This document shows, piece by piece, positions 25,059 through 33,419 of a DNA stretch of 38,218 bases. Source of the stretch: an uncultured Coriobacteriaceae bacterium (GTDB lineage Bacteria > Actinomycetota > Coriobacteriia > Coriobacteriales > Atopobiaceae); contig CACXDP010000088.1 of the NCBI GenBank assembly GCA_902766445.1, positions 1-38,218 on the forward strand, in the 5' to 3' direction. The position numbers and the translations under genes were made by a program. The notes under the pieces were generated by a model. It did no database searches. It had not been told where the DNA came from and saw only the letters and a program-made list of their open reading frames with translations. Every line of letters starts with the position of its first letter. Positions within the stretch are counted from its first letter, which is position 1.

Positions 25059-26777
25059 ATGGCTGAGGATACCGAGATGGTTGCGAACGATTCCGTGCAG
25101 TCCACTGAGGTGGGAGATGTGCGGCAGGCTCCTGCCCAGCTATCTATGGAGGTCCCTGACGACGGGTCGTTCGCCGCGAAGCATCGCGAAGGTACCCAGG
25201 AAAATGCGCAGGGTGATAGCGCGCACGGAGAATCCGATGGGCAACAATCGCAACAGCCCTCGGATGAGCAACAAACCTCCAGCGAGCAGCAACCATCCGA
25301 AGGGCATCAGGCATCGCACGAACAGCAAGCCTCTCCAGAGCAACAACAATCCCAAGAGCAGGGAAATCAGAGGAAACGCCGCAGGCAGAATGGTGGTCAG
25401 GGCGGCAACGCCCAAGGTCGGGGAAAGAACGGCCAGCCTAATAAGCAGGGCCAACAAGGACGGCGTCGCGGTAGAAGGCAGAACCAGCCGGACCAGAACC
25501 TGGAGCCTTCTCTCAAGCGCGAAGATCTTGAAAAGATGAAGGTGGCTGAGCTCCGCAAGAAAGCGATAGAACTCGAGATAGATGTCGCGGGCAAGCGCAA
25601 GGCAGAACTGGTGGACCTCGTTTATGACGCCGCAGCCAAGGCAGAGGGCTTTCGGAGCGTTATGGGCGTGCTTGACGTGCAGAATGACGGATACGGATTC
25701 CTGCGCACCGGAAACTACATGAAGGGCGACGATGACGCCTTTGTTCACCAGCAGATCATTCGACAGTATGGTCTTCGCCCCGGCGATATGATTCAAGGCA
25801 CACTGGCACCTGCGCGTGCGGGCAACAAATACCCGCCGCTCGGTCGCGTTGAGACGATAAACGGCATGTCGATAGAGGCCGCGCGCAAGCGACCGCGCTT
25901 TAGGGATCTGACGCCGATTTATCCCGACGAGCGTCTGTTTATGGAGCATGGCAAGGATTCCATCACGGGGCGTGCCATAGACTTGGTCGCACCTATCGGC
26001 AAGGGACAGCGAGGCCTCATCGTGAGTCCGCCAAAAGCCGGAAAGACCACGGTCCTCAAGCGCATCTGCCAGTCCATCGCGGCAAACAACCCAGAAGTGC
26101 ATCTCTTTTGCCTACTTGTTGACGAACGTCCCGAGGAAGTTACCGACATGGAACGCTCCATCAAGGGTGAGGTTATTGCCTCGACCTTTGACATGCCCGC
26201 TGAGAACCACACCACCGTATCCGAACTGGTCATCGAGCATGCAAAGCGATTGGTAGAGATGGGGGAGGACGTCGTCGTTGTCCTCGACTCCATAACTCGT
26301 CTCGCACGTGCTTACAATTTGGCACAACCCGCTAGCGGTCGCATCCTCTCGGGTGGCGTTGACTCAGCAGCCCTTTATCCGCCCAAGCGTTTTCTCGGTG
26401 CAGCTCGCAACATCGAGGGCGGCGGCTCGCTCACCATCCTCGCTTCGGCCCTTGTGGACACGGGGTCAAAGATGGACGAGGTCATCTTTGAGGAGTTCAA
26501 GGGCACGGGCAACATGGAGCTGAAGCTTGATCGCGACCTTGCAAACAAGCGTATCTTCCCGGCCATTGATCCCGTGGCGTCGGGCACCCGTAACGAGGAG
26601 CTACTCATCGACGCCGAGCTCCAACCCTTCGTGTGGGGCATCCGCCGCGTTCTGGCAAACATGAACAACATCGAGCGTGCGCAGTCGGCTCTGGTGAAAG
26701 GCCTCAAGCAGACCGACAACAACCAAGAGTTCCTCATTCGTTCCGCAAAGAAAGCCCAGCAAAACGACTACCTATAA
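25059..26777 (+). CDS. rho: Transcription termination factor Rho with disordered Gln-rich N-terminus
   Basis: About 572 residues, longer than the ~420 of E. coli Rho. Residues 47-103 are a Gln/Glu/Ser stretch with a loose repeat of Ser-x-Glu-Gln-Gln, and 104-143 a basic Arg/Gly/Asn/Gln stretch; both look disordered. A Rho_N (SAP-like) helix set (about 151-190), the RNA-binding cold-shock-like domain (about 197-265), and the ATPase follow. Walker A is SPPKAGKTT (Lys329), Walker B VVVLDSITRLARAY, and the later GGGSLTILASALVDTGSKMDEVIFEEFKGT spans the Q and R loops. Written-out stretches are conserved Rho motifs. ATG 25059 follows AAAGG by eight bases; a GTG two codons earlier is also possible. 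Rho ends transcription by translocating along RNA. Confidence 0.96.
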   Translation: MAEDTEMVANDSVQSTEVGDVRQAPAQLSMEVPDDGSFAAKHREGTQENAQGDSAHGESDGQQSQQPSDEQQTSSEQQPSEGHQASHEQQASPEQQQSQEQGNQRKRRRQNGGQGGNAQGRGKNGQPNKQGQQGRRRGRRQNQPDQNLEPSLKREDLEKMKVAELRKKAIELEIDVAGKRKAELVDLVYDAAAKAEGFRSVMGVLDVQNDGYGFLRTGNYMKGDDDAFVHQQIIRQYGLRPGDMIQGTLAPARAGNKYPPLGRVETINGMSIEAARKRPRFRDLTPIYPDERLFMEHGKDSITGRAIDLVAPIGKGQRGLIVSPPKAGKTTVLKRICQSIAANNPEVHLFCLLVDERPEEVTDMERSIKGEVIASTFDMPAENHTTVSELVIEHAKRLVEMGEDVVVVLDSITRLARAYNLAQPASGRILSGGVDSAALYPPKRFLGAARNIEGGGSLTILASALVDTGSKMDEVIFEEFKGTGNMELKLDRDLANKRIFPAIDPVASGTRNEELLIDAELQPFVWGIRRVLANMNNIERAQSALVKGLKQTDNNQEFLIRSAKKAQQNDYL

Positions 26778-26799
26778 ACAGGCAATGATCTTGCATTGG

Positions 26800-26832
26800 T
26801 GTGCTGTTTGGGGATACCCCCCAAACAGCACA
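26800..26832. terminator. 14-bp perfect hairpin after rho, lacking a T-run
   Basis: 26800-26813 pairs perfectly with 26819-26832 around a five-base loop. It is 22 bases after the rho stop. It is followed by AAAGCATC and not by T residues, so it is not a standard intrinsic terminator on the plus strand. It may block exonuclease digestion or assist termination. Confidence 0.55.
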
Positions 26833-26873
26833 AAAGCATCTCGCGGCGCATTCGCAACCATGCACGAATGCAC

Positions 26874-26903
26874 TTGGCACAGACTCGGTTATATCTCTAT
26901 AAT
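26874..26903 (+). promoter_or_regulatory. Near-consensus sigma70-type promoter for the membrane protein gene
   Basis: TTGGCA (26874-26879) and a perfect TATAAT (26898-26903) are 18 bases apart, with the start codon at 26940. This is the best promoter match in the window and implies that the gene is strongly transcribed independently of rho. Confidence 0.75.
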
Positions 26904-26939
26904 GGGGCTGACACAAACACACTCAATACGGAGCAAACC

Positions 26940-27821
26940 ATGCAGCCAAAAACGAATCATGCTCTTCTGTGTCCCGATGGCGCAACGCGTGTGGGACTGG
27001 CTGGTATCACTGGTCTAATAGTAGCGATGCCAAAATCAGCATATGCGCTCACGCTGGACGAGGTTCTTGCGGAGGTCTCTTCCCCACCAGTAATGTGCTA
27101 TGGCATTGGTATTTTGACGGGGACTTTGGTTACGGGTTTGGTTGCTCATGGGCTTCATCAACGCAAGCTGCGCATCCTTGAGGGGAAGGTCACGGAGCTT
27201 GAGGATCAAATGGCTGCGTCGGTGGGTGGCAATACCCCAAAGAATGAGCATGCCCTGCAGATTGACGAAGTGCTCGTAGAGGACGCAGAGGACTCTTCTA
27301 TGCCGGTGGGGAAGCACTTTGCAAAGCCAAATTCATCGAATGAGGTTAAGGTGTGGCCAAAACATCATCTCGCGAGCGTCGACTCGGTCTTTGGCGACTT
27401 GCTGAAACTTTCTGACGAGAATGACCTGCCCCATTTTGAGCGAGGGGACAGCTCGGGTGACCTCATGAGATCAAGCGACGACCTCGAGCGAACTCATGCC
27501 ATGCAGGTATTGCACACGCTGGATTCGGCCACGCGAGCAAACATAATCAAGAAGCGCATTCCCTGTCTAGGCAAGCTCAATGCGATGCCTGAAGGACGCG
27601 CAGCCAAAGACGAGCAAGTTGTGGAGACTGATCCCGCGCGTCGCATCGAGCAGATATATGAGGAAGAGCTGCGACGCAGGGATAAAGAGGCGGCAAAGGC
27701 GTTTTCTCGTTCTCACCTCACCGTGGTTGAAGGATCCAATGGCAACGTACCAAAGAGGGCGAAGGACACCCAGAATGGGTTGCATGGCAAGCACTTTGCT
27801 CCCGTGACTAAGGAGGCATAG
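26940..27821 (+). CDS. Unknown membrane-anchored protein with long cytoplasmic acidic tail
   Basis: 293 residues; I do not recognise it. Near the N-terminus is a hydrophobic stretch (about 16-33, VGLAGITGLIVAMPKSAYA) that could be a signal peptide or first membrane segment, and a second lies at about 50-70 (CYGIGILTGTLVTGLVAHGL), followed by positive residues (HQRKLR). The remaining ~220 residues are charged, partly coiled-coil (LRILEGKVTELEDQM) and mostly without regular hydrophobic core; near the end is a helical stretch (RRIEQIYEEELRRRDKEAAKAF). The start ATG 26940 follows CGGAGC; a reading frame opens earlier but has no ribosome site. A near-consensus promoter lies upstream. VanZ follows after four bases, so both may share an envelope function. 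Confidence 0.7.
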   Translation: MQPKTNHALLCPDGATRVGLAGITGLIVAMPKSAYALTLDEVLAEVSSPPVMCYGIGILTGTLVTGLVAHGLHQRKLRILEGKVTELEDQMAASVGGNTPKNEHALQIDEVLVEDAEDSSMPVGKHFAKPNSSNEVKVWPKHHLASVDSVFGDLLKLSDENDLPHFERGDSSGDLMRSSDDLERTHAMQVLHTLDSATRANIIKKRIPCLGKLNAMPEGRAAKDEQVVETDPARRIEQIYEEELRRRDKEAAKAFSRSHLTVVEGSNGNVPKRAKDTQNGLHGKHFAPVTKEA

Positions 27822-27825
27822 GCCG

Positions 27826-28281
27826 TTGGCGACCGCAAGAAGGCGCAGTCGCATAGTATGGACGGTGCTGCTGGTGCTATGGATCTGCGTCGTGTGGGGA
27901 CATTCGCTCATGTCGGCGGAAATTTCAGCGGAAGAATCGTCTCGCTTTGTGTTCTTGGTGAGGCCGTTCTTTGCAATGTGCGGAATCACGGATGAGGGGT
28001 TCATGACGCACGTAATCCGCAAAACGGCACACTTCAGCGAGTACGCGGTCCTGGCAAGCATTGCGATTGGATGCGTACGAGCATGGTGGGGCGCAACGCG
28101 TACTGCTCTTTATACGGTGCTCGCCATCTGGGTGTGTGTGCCCGTGGTTGACGAAACCATTCAGGGCTTTTCGCCCGGTAGGGCACCACGCGTGACTGAC
28201 GTGCTTATCGACATGGCTGGAGGACTCTTGGGGATGCTCATCGCACATGCCGTACTGCGAAGAAAGCGGCTTCGCAACTGA
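27826..28281 (+). CDS. VanZ family membrane protein
   Basis: 151 residues. The family hallmarks are a histidine-containing motif RKTAHFSEYAVLA and the later VPVVDETIQGFSPGRAPRVTD, then an aspartate-glycine membrane segment (VLIDMAGGLLGMLIAH). About four membrane segments are predicted by eye. VanZ-like proteins have been linked to teicoplanin resistance and to envelope stress, but most are uncharacterised. The start is TTG 27826, nine bases after AAGGAGG (27810-27816). It ends two bases before the convergent thrB stop codon. Confidence 0.85.
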   Translation: MATARRRSRIVWTVLLVLWICVVWGHSLMSAEISAEESSRFVFLVRPFFAMCGITDEGFMTHVIRKTAHFSEYAVLASIAIGCVRAWWGATRTALYTVLAIWVCVPVVDETIQGFSPGRAPRVTDVLIDMAGGLLGMLIAHAVLRRKRLRN

Positions 28282-28283
28282 GA

Positions 28284-29231
28284 CTACGAATGCAGGTTGA
28301 CCTTGGCACCTCCCGTGGCGCGAAGCGTCGTTACCCACAAACCCTCAACGAGACCATCGACCGCACGCTCTACCCGCCTTGCCGCTTCGTCCCCGTCGGT
28401 GATGGCAAGCATCGTTGAACCCGAACCAGATATCACGAACGCTGAGGCACCAGCCCCGAGGGTGCGTGTGCGCAGCAAGTCGTAATCAGGGATGAGCAGC
28501 ATGCGGTGAGGTTCATGCAACTTGTCGTGGCAGGACTTGGCTATGAGGTCAGCGTCACCGCGCTCGAGCGCATCGGCCATTGCCACACAACGACCCATCT
28601 GCCAGACGGCGGTCTGGCGCGAGACGGTGTCGGGAAGCGCCTTACGTGCCTCCTCCGTCTGCACCTCATAAGGAGGTGCCATGGCCACGAAGCGTAGATT
28701 GTCGCCGACAGGCATGACGGCCGCATAGACAGTGCCTGCCTCTACGAAAGAGCTGGTCAGACCACCATAGATGGCGGGAGCCACATTGTCTGGATGCCCC
28801 TCGATAGCAGTAGCGATATTGAGCGCCTGCGCGCGGTCGAAGGGACGTCCCGAAAAGAGCAGCGCTGCTATGACGCCCGCAACTACGCATGTTGAACTCG
28901 ATCCAAGTCCACCAGATAGAGGAAGCGGCGAGTTGATGGATATGGAGAGGGGCCTTGCCGGCGCATCGAGTAGCTCGCAGGCCCTACGATATGCCACCCA
29001 CACGAGGTTGTCTTTGTTGGCGAATCGTGCAAGGCAGCCCCGAATCTCTAGTTCGTCGCTCGGCTCAAAGGTGAAGGTAGCCCAGAGATCGAGGGCTAGA
29101 CCCATGACATCGAAGCCAACGCCGAGGTTAGCTGAGGTTGCAGGGACGAGGACAGTCACGGTGCCCTCGTCTCGCGGCGGCAGCGTCCCCTCGAGAGGCT
29201 CCGAGTACGTGATGACGCGACGCTCGATCAT
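28284..29231 (-). CDS. thrB: Homoserine kinase
   Basis: About 315 residues. It has the GHMP kinase N-terminal motif VPATSANLGVGFDVMGLAL, the ATP-binding loop PLSGGLGSSSTCV, and the C-terminal SGSGSTMLAI loop. The enzyme phosphorylates homoserine with ATP, giving the substrate of threonine synthase. ATG 29231 overlaps the thrC stop (ATGA), which indicates translational coupling; an upstream TTG (29249) is in frame but less likely. It is downstream of thrC on the minus strand. Confidence 0.95.
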   Translation of the reverse strand: MIERRVITYSEPLEGTLPPRDEGTVTVLVPATSANLGVGFDVMGLALDLWATFTFEPSDELEIRGCLARFANKDNLVWVAYRRACELLDAPARPLSISINSPLPLSGGLGSSSTCVVAGVIAALLFSGRPFDRAQALNIATAIEGHPDNVAPAIYGGLTSSFVEAGTVYAAVMPVGDNLRFVAMAPPYEVQTEEARKALPDTVSRQTAVWQMGRCVAMADALERGDADLIAKSCHDKLHEPHRMLLIPDYDLLRTRTLGAGASAFVISGSGSTMLAITDGDEAARRVERAVDGLVEGLWVTTLRATGGAKVNLHS

Positions 29232-30718
29232 GCGAAGACTCGCTTGCAAGCAGCTTCCACGAACGCAGGCATCTCAGCGCGGTCACAGACGTCCGCATGG
29301 CGTTCACTGGCAGTGCGCAGACCAGAGAGCTGGGACGGCGCGGTGGTGTGTGTGAGTTCCTCGAGCTTGTCCATGCAGGCAAAGCCGTCAAGGCCGTTGA
29401 CATCTGCACCGAGTGCGGCGAGGACGTCGGCGCAGAACTTGTAGGGCGATGCCGTCGAGAGGCATACGCGCTGGCGTCCAGATGCGGGGAGCTTGTCAAC
29501 CACGGCCTTGCCGACGGCCGTGTGCGTGTCAATGAGTACGCCGAGCTCCGCCCAGGTATTGCGGATGGTCTCGCGTGTGGCGTCATCGTCCGCAAATCCA
29601 CAGCCGAAGCTTGTCTGGAGCTTTGACAAGATGTCTGCGTTAACGGTATAGCATCCCTTGCTTGCGAGATCCGCCATGTAGGAGGCCACAAGCTCGCAGT
29701 CGCCGCCGCTTAGGTAGTACACAAGGCGTTCGAGGTTTGAGGAGACGAGGATGTCCATGGAAGGCGAGATGGTCTTGTGGAAGGTCCGCCTACGGTCATA
29801 GGTGCCTGTCGTGATGAAGTCCGTGAGCACGTTGTTTGCGTTCGAGGCTACGATGAGCTGACCCACGGGCAAGCCAAGCAGCTTTGCATAATAGCCAGCG
29901 AGAACGTCCCCAAAGTTGCCTGTCGGTACACAGAAGTCTATCTGATCGCCCGCCTTGATGGCACCCGTACGTGCGAGCTGGGCGTATGCGTCGAAGTAAT
30001 AGGTGACCTGGGGGACAAGGCGCCCCACATTGATGGAATTGGCGCTCGAGAGCACGCAACCATCGCTGGCGAGGCGCGCGCGCAGGTTTGCGTCCGCAAA
30101 GATTGCCTTGACCTCGGTCTGGGCGTCGTCAAAGTTGCCGCGGATGCCACAGACAGCAACGTTTGCGCCGCGCTGCGTGACCATCTGCAGCCGTTGCACG
30201 TCCGAGACTTTACCGTCTGGATAAAAGACAGTCACGCCGGTGCCAGCGACGTCAGCGAAGCCCTCAAGCGCTGCCTTTCCGGTATCGCCTGAGGTGGCCG
30301 TTAGAATCATGACGTTTTGGCCGTCGCCCTCGGTGGTGCGCGCAACGCTCATGAGGCGCGGTAGCATCTGCAGGGCTACGTCCTTGAAGGCGCAGGTGGG
30401 GCCGTGATATAGCTCGAGCAGCCAGTCATTGCCGATGGGTGTAAGCGGGGTGATGGCAGGGGTATCCCACTGGCTACCGTAGGCTCCCGTCACGCAGTCG
30501 GAGACCTCCTGAGCACTGTAGTCACCCAGTAGCGTCTGGAGTACGACCCGAGCCGTGGCATGATAGTCTTGAGCGCATATCTGCGTGACGTCGAGGGTAA
30601 CCGTACCGATCTGATCGGACACATAGAGTCCCCCGTCAGGCGCGATACCAGCCAGGATTGCTTGCTTGCTGCTCATGACACTTTGTGCGTCACGTGTGCT
30701 GTGATACAACGTCTCCAC
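29228..30718 (-). CDS. thrC: Threonine synthase
   Basis: About 496 residues. It starts with the conserved LYHSTR, AILAGIAPDGGLYV segment, has the PLP lysine in PTCAFKDVAL (Lys112), the phosphate loop ATSGDTGKAAL, and SANSINVGRLVPQ, as in long-form bacterial threonine synthases. It converts O-phosphohomoserine to threonine. I chose GTG 30718 because AGGGAG lies six bases upstream; a longer frame to a TTG at 30766 runs over a TATACT (-10-like) at 30752-30757 on the minus strand, where a promoter is more likely. thrB follows with overlap. Confidence 0.93.
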   Translation of the reverse strand: METLYHSTRDAQSVMSSKQAILAGIAPDGGLYVSDQIGTVTLDVTQICAQDYHATARVVLQTLLGDYSAQEVSDCVTGAYGSQWDTPAITPLTPIGNDWLLELYHGPTCAFKDVALQMLPRLMSVARTTEGDGQNVMILTATSGDTGKAALEGFADVAGTGVTVFYPDGKVSDVQRLQMVTQRGANVAVCGIRGNFDDAQTEVKAIFADANLRARLASDGCVLSSANSINVGRLVPQVTYYFDAYAQLARTGAIKAGDQIDFCVPTGNFGDVLAGYYAKLLGLPVGQLIVASNANNVLTDFITTGTYDRRRTFHKTISPSMDILVSSNLERLVYYLSGGDCELVASYMADLASKGCYTVNADILSKLQTSFGCGFADDDATRETIRNTWAELGVLIDTHTAVGKAVVDKLPASGRQRVCLSTASPYKFCADVLAALGADVNGLDGFACMDKLEELTHTTAPSQLSGLRTASERHADVCDRAEMPAFVEAACKRVFA

Positions 30719-30751
30719 GATGGACTCCCTGCTCTCGTTCGACAAAACAAC

Positions 30752-30757
30752 CGTAGT
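30752..30757 (-). promoter_or_regulatory. Candidate -10 box for thrC in the thrC/hom divergent region
   Basis: TATACT reads on the minus strand about 34 bases before the chosen thrC GTG. No convincing -35 was found. The hom promoter on the other strand is not clear (TTGGTG near 30822 is a weak candidate). I saw no T-box, lysine riboswitch or leader attenuator in the 157-base gap. Confidence 0.35.
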
Positions 30758-30875
30758 ATACGGCAATTCTCGGACTAATTGGGCCAGAGCGCATTTGATG
30801 CGCCGCGCACGACAGCGGACGTTGGTGTATCCTGTACGGATTGCGTAGTAGGCAAGCGTACGTTAGAGGTTTTGT

Positions 30876-32006
30876 ATGAACATCGCTCTTTTGGGCCATG
30901 GGACGGTCGGGCGTGGCGTCGACGGCATCATCCGTGCACGCGTGCCCGAAATCGAGGTGACGCGAATCCTCGAGCTACCCGACAGGATCACCGACCCGCG
31001 CATGACGTCGGACTTCGGCGAGATACTGGCTGACAATTCCGTCGAGCTCGTGGTGGAATGCATGGGGGGCATCGAGCCCGCACACACCTTCATCGCGGCG
31101 GCTCTCGCGGCAGGCAAGCACGTGGTGACGTCAAACAAGGCCGTTGTGGCGGCCCACTTCGCCGAGTTCGCTCGGCTCTCAGAGGAGCACGGCGTGGCAT
31201 TTCTCATCGAGGCATCGGTGGGCGGGGGAATTCCCTGGATCGCAAGCATCGACAAGGTGCGTCGCATCGATGAGGTCAACTCCTTCATGGGTATCATGAA
31301 CGGCACGACCAACTACATCATGGACTCCATGCGTCGTGAGGGCTTGGATTTCGACATCGCACTCGGACGCGCACAGGAGCTAGGTTATGCCGAGCGTGAT
31401 CCATCAGCCGACATCGATGGCATCGACGTGGCAAACAAGACCATCATCTCGGCTTGCGTCGCCTTTGACGTGGACTGCATACGAGAGCTGCCTGTCACGG
31501 GTATCCGCACGGTTACCAAACGGGACCTCGACCTCTTCTCGTCACACGGCCTCATGGTCAAGCTCTTTGGTCGCGGCGTGTGCAAAGACGGTCGCTATGC
31601 AGTGGCCGTGGAGCCTGTTGCCATCCCGATGATGTCGCTCGAGGCGGCCGTGCCTTCAAACTTCAACCTCGTCTCACTCGAAGGCGTGACGATTGGTCCT
31701 CTCAAGTTCTATGGACAGGGTGCGGGGAGCCTGCCCACGGGCAACGCCATCGTGCAGGACGTCATCGACGTGTCACACGGCCGCAGACAGCGCTACGACT
31801 TCTCGCGCGGCCTTGTCTACGACCCGTCACTCATGGTGTGCGACTACGTGCTGCGCTCAACCGTTTGTCCGCCACACGCAGACGCGTGGGCGCCCGGTGC
31901 CTGGCGCGTGCGCAACCTTACGGCCGAGGCTGCGCGCAAGTTGCTCGAAGATGTTTGGCAGAAGGATCCGACCGCTTTCATGGCGGCGCTTCGTCAGGAG
32001 GTATAG
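30876..32006 (+). CDS. hom: Homoserine dehydrogenase, without a recognisable ACT domain
   Basis: 376 residues, shorter than the ~430 of enzymes with a C-terminal ACT domain. The N-terminal Rossmann motif is LLGHGTVGRGV, followed by TSNKAVVA, IEASVGGGIPWI, and FMGIMNGTTNYI of the catalytic domain. The enzyme reduces aspartate semialdehyde to homoserine. After about residue 315 the tail (DYVLRSTVCPPHADAW and helices) is not a normal ACT module. Feedback control by threonine may therefore be at LysC. It begins a run with lysC three bases later and asd. Confidence 0.94.
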   Translation: MNIALLGHGTVGRGVDGIIRARVPEIEVTRILELPDRITDPRMTSDFGEILADNSVELVVECMGGIEPAHTFIAAALAAGKHVVTSNKAVVAAHFAEFARLSEEHGVAFLIEASVGGGIPWIASIDKVRRIDEVNSFMGIMNGTTNYIMDSMRREGLDFDIALGRAQELGYAERDPSADIDGIDVANKTIISACVAFDVDCIRELPVTGIRTVTKRDLDLFSSHGLMVKLFGRGVCKDGRYAVAVEPVAIPMMSLEAAVPSNFNLVSLEGVTIGPLKFYGQGAGSLPTGNAIVQDVIDVSHGRRQRYDFSRGLVYDPSLMVCDYVLRSTVCPPHADAWAPGAWRVRNLTAEAARKLLEDVWQKDPTAFMAALRQEV

Positions 32007-32009
32007 CTC

Positions 32010-33344
32010 GTGATTAAGGTGGCAAAGTTTGGCGGGTCGAGCGTGGCAGATGCCTCGCAGTTCCAAAAGGTCCGCGAGATCGTGAAGGCTGACCCCGACC
32101 GTAAGTTTGTTGTGGTGTCAGCGTCGGGAAAGCGCTGCAAGGGTGACAACAAGATTACCGACCTGCTCCTGCTTGTAAATGCGCACATCCAGTACGGCGT
32201 CGACTGCACGGCGCTTCTAGCGACCATCGAGCAGCGTTTCATGGACATTGCTCTCGAGTTGGGGCTTGACTTCCCGCTTGCAGAGGAGTTCATGAGCCTA
32301 GTCAACGACATCGACAAGTTCACGCCCGAGTACGTCGTATCGCGCGGGGAGTGGTTTACCGCAAAGCTCATGGCCGAGTATTTGGGCATGCCCTTCGTGG
32401 ATGCGGCTGACGTCATCGTCTTTCACCACGATGGCACCGTGGACATGGAGCGCACGCAGACGAAGCTGCGCGAGGCCGTCATCCACTCAGGAGGCACGTT
32501 CGTCCTCCCGGGATTCTACGGCTCCACCGTTGACGGACAAATCAAGCTCTTTAAGCGTGGAGGTGGCGACATTACAGGCGCCATCCTTGCACGCTGCATT
32601 GACGCGGCCCTTTATGAGAACTGGACGGATGTATCGGGGTTCTTGGCGGCGGATCCTCGCGTGGTCGAGAATCCGCGCGGCATCCATCGCATCACCTTCG
32701 AAGAGATGCGAGAGCTATCGTACATGGGTGCTTCAGTGCTACAGGAGGAGGCCATCTTCCCGGTGCGCGAGGTAAACATCCCCATACAGATCAAGAACAC
32801 GAACGCCCCTGACGAGTTCGGCACCATCATCCGCGAAACAGCCAACGAGCATGCACGCGAGCATCTCATTACCGGCATCGCGGGAAAGAAGGACTTCGTG
32901 GGCATCTATGTACAGAAGGCCCACATGTCAAACGAGATTGGGTGCATTCGCAACGCACTCTCCATTCTTGAGCGTTACGGCGTATCGGTTGAGCACATAC
33001 CCACGGGTGTGGACTCCTTCTCTATCGTGGTCAATGGAGAAGACGTCAAGGATACGATCTACTCAATCGTGGCGGACATGCAGCGTGACTTGCAGCCCGA
33101 CTCAATCAACGTGCTCCCTGGCTTGGCGCTTATCAGCGTTGTTGGACGCAACATGAGTCGACGCGCCGGCACTTCTGGCCAAATCTTTGGAGCGCTCGGC
33201 GAGGCAGGTATAAACATCCGCATGATTACGCAGAGCTCGCAGGAGATTAGCATAATCGTCGGCGTTCAAAACGAGGACTTCGAGAAGGCCATTCGCGTGA
33301 TCTATAACCGCTTTGGCGATGCCGTGGTCATTCGAGACCGTTAA
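32010..33344 (+). CDS. lysC: Aspartate kinase with C-terminal ACT domains
   Basis: 444 residues. The amino-acid kinase motif KFGGSSVAD starts at residue 6, with RGEWFTAKLMAEYL and the nucleotide site KRGGGDITGAILA; two ACT domains follow (about 295-365 and 370-440, with INIRMITQSSQEISIIV). This is the ATP-dependent first step of the aspartate family and the usual control point for lysine or threonine feedback. The start is GTG 32010, eight bases after AGGAGG, and only three bases follow the hom stop. Confidence 0.94.
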   Translation: MIKVAKFGGSSVADASQFQKVREIVKADPDRKFVVVSASGKRCKGDNKITDLLLLVNAHIQYGVDCTALLATIEQRFMDIALELGLDFPLAEEFMSLVNDIDKFTPEYVVSRGEWFTAKLMAEYLGMPFVDAADVIVFHHDGTVDMERTQTKLREAVIHSGGTFVLPGFYGSTVDGQIKLFKRGGGDITGAILARCIDAALYENWTDVSGFLAADPRVVENPRGIHRITFEEMRELSYMGASVLQEEAIFPVREVNIPIQIKNTNAPDEFGTIIRETANEHAREHLITGIAGKKDFVGIYVQKAHMSNEIGCIRNALSILERYGVSVEHIPTGVDSFSIVVNGEDVKDTIYSIVADMQRDLQPDSINVLPGLALISVVGRNMSRRAGTSGQIFGALGEAGINIRMITQSSQEISIIVGVQNEDFEKAIRVIYNRFGDAVVIRDR

Positions 33345-33355
33345 CTGCAGAATTC

Positions 33356-33374
33356 AAGCCCCAAGGGGTGGCTT
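33356..33374 (+). other. Small inverted repeat between lysC and asd
   Basis: AAGCC (33356-33360) pairs with GGCTT (33370-33374) and inner CC/GG bases can extend it with a bulge; a competing pairing (CCCCAA with TTGGGG) overlaps it. It lies in the 75-base gap and may be a processing or attenuation element. Evidence is weak. Confidence 0.25.
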
Positions 33375-33419
33375 TGGGGGACATCGCGTTTGTGAGCAAC
33401 GAAGCAGGAGGAGAACATC

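Noticed and set aside
25229-25366. Nucleotide tandem repeat or CRISPR-like array in the rho Gln-rich part
   Set aside because: The repeat is only at the amino-acid level and irregular; no spacers or conserved DNA repeat.
25140-26102. 320-residue open frame on the minus strand opposite rho
   Set aside because: The hydrophobic Leu run is the antisense of the Gln-rich codons of rho; no start signal.
30719-30875. Possible T-box or riboswitch controlling the threonine genes
   Set aside because: No T-box sequence, specifier stem or known riboswitch core found in the short divergent gap.
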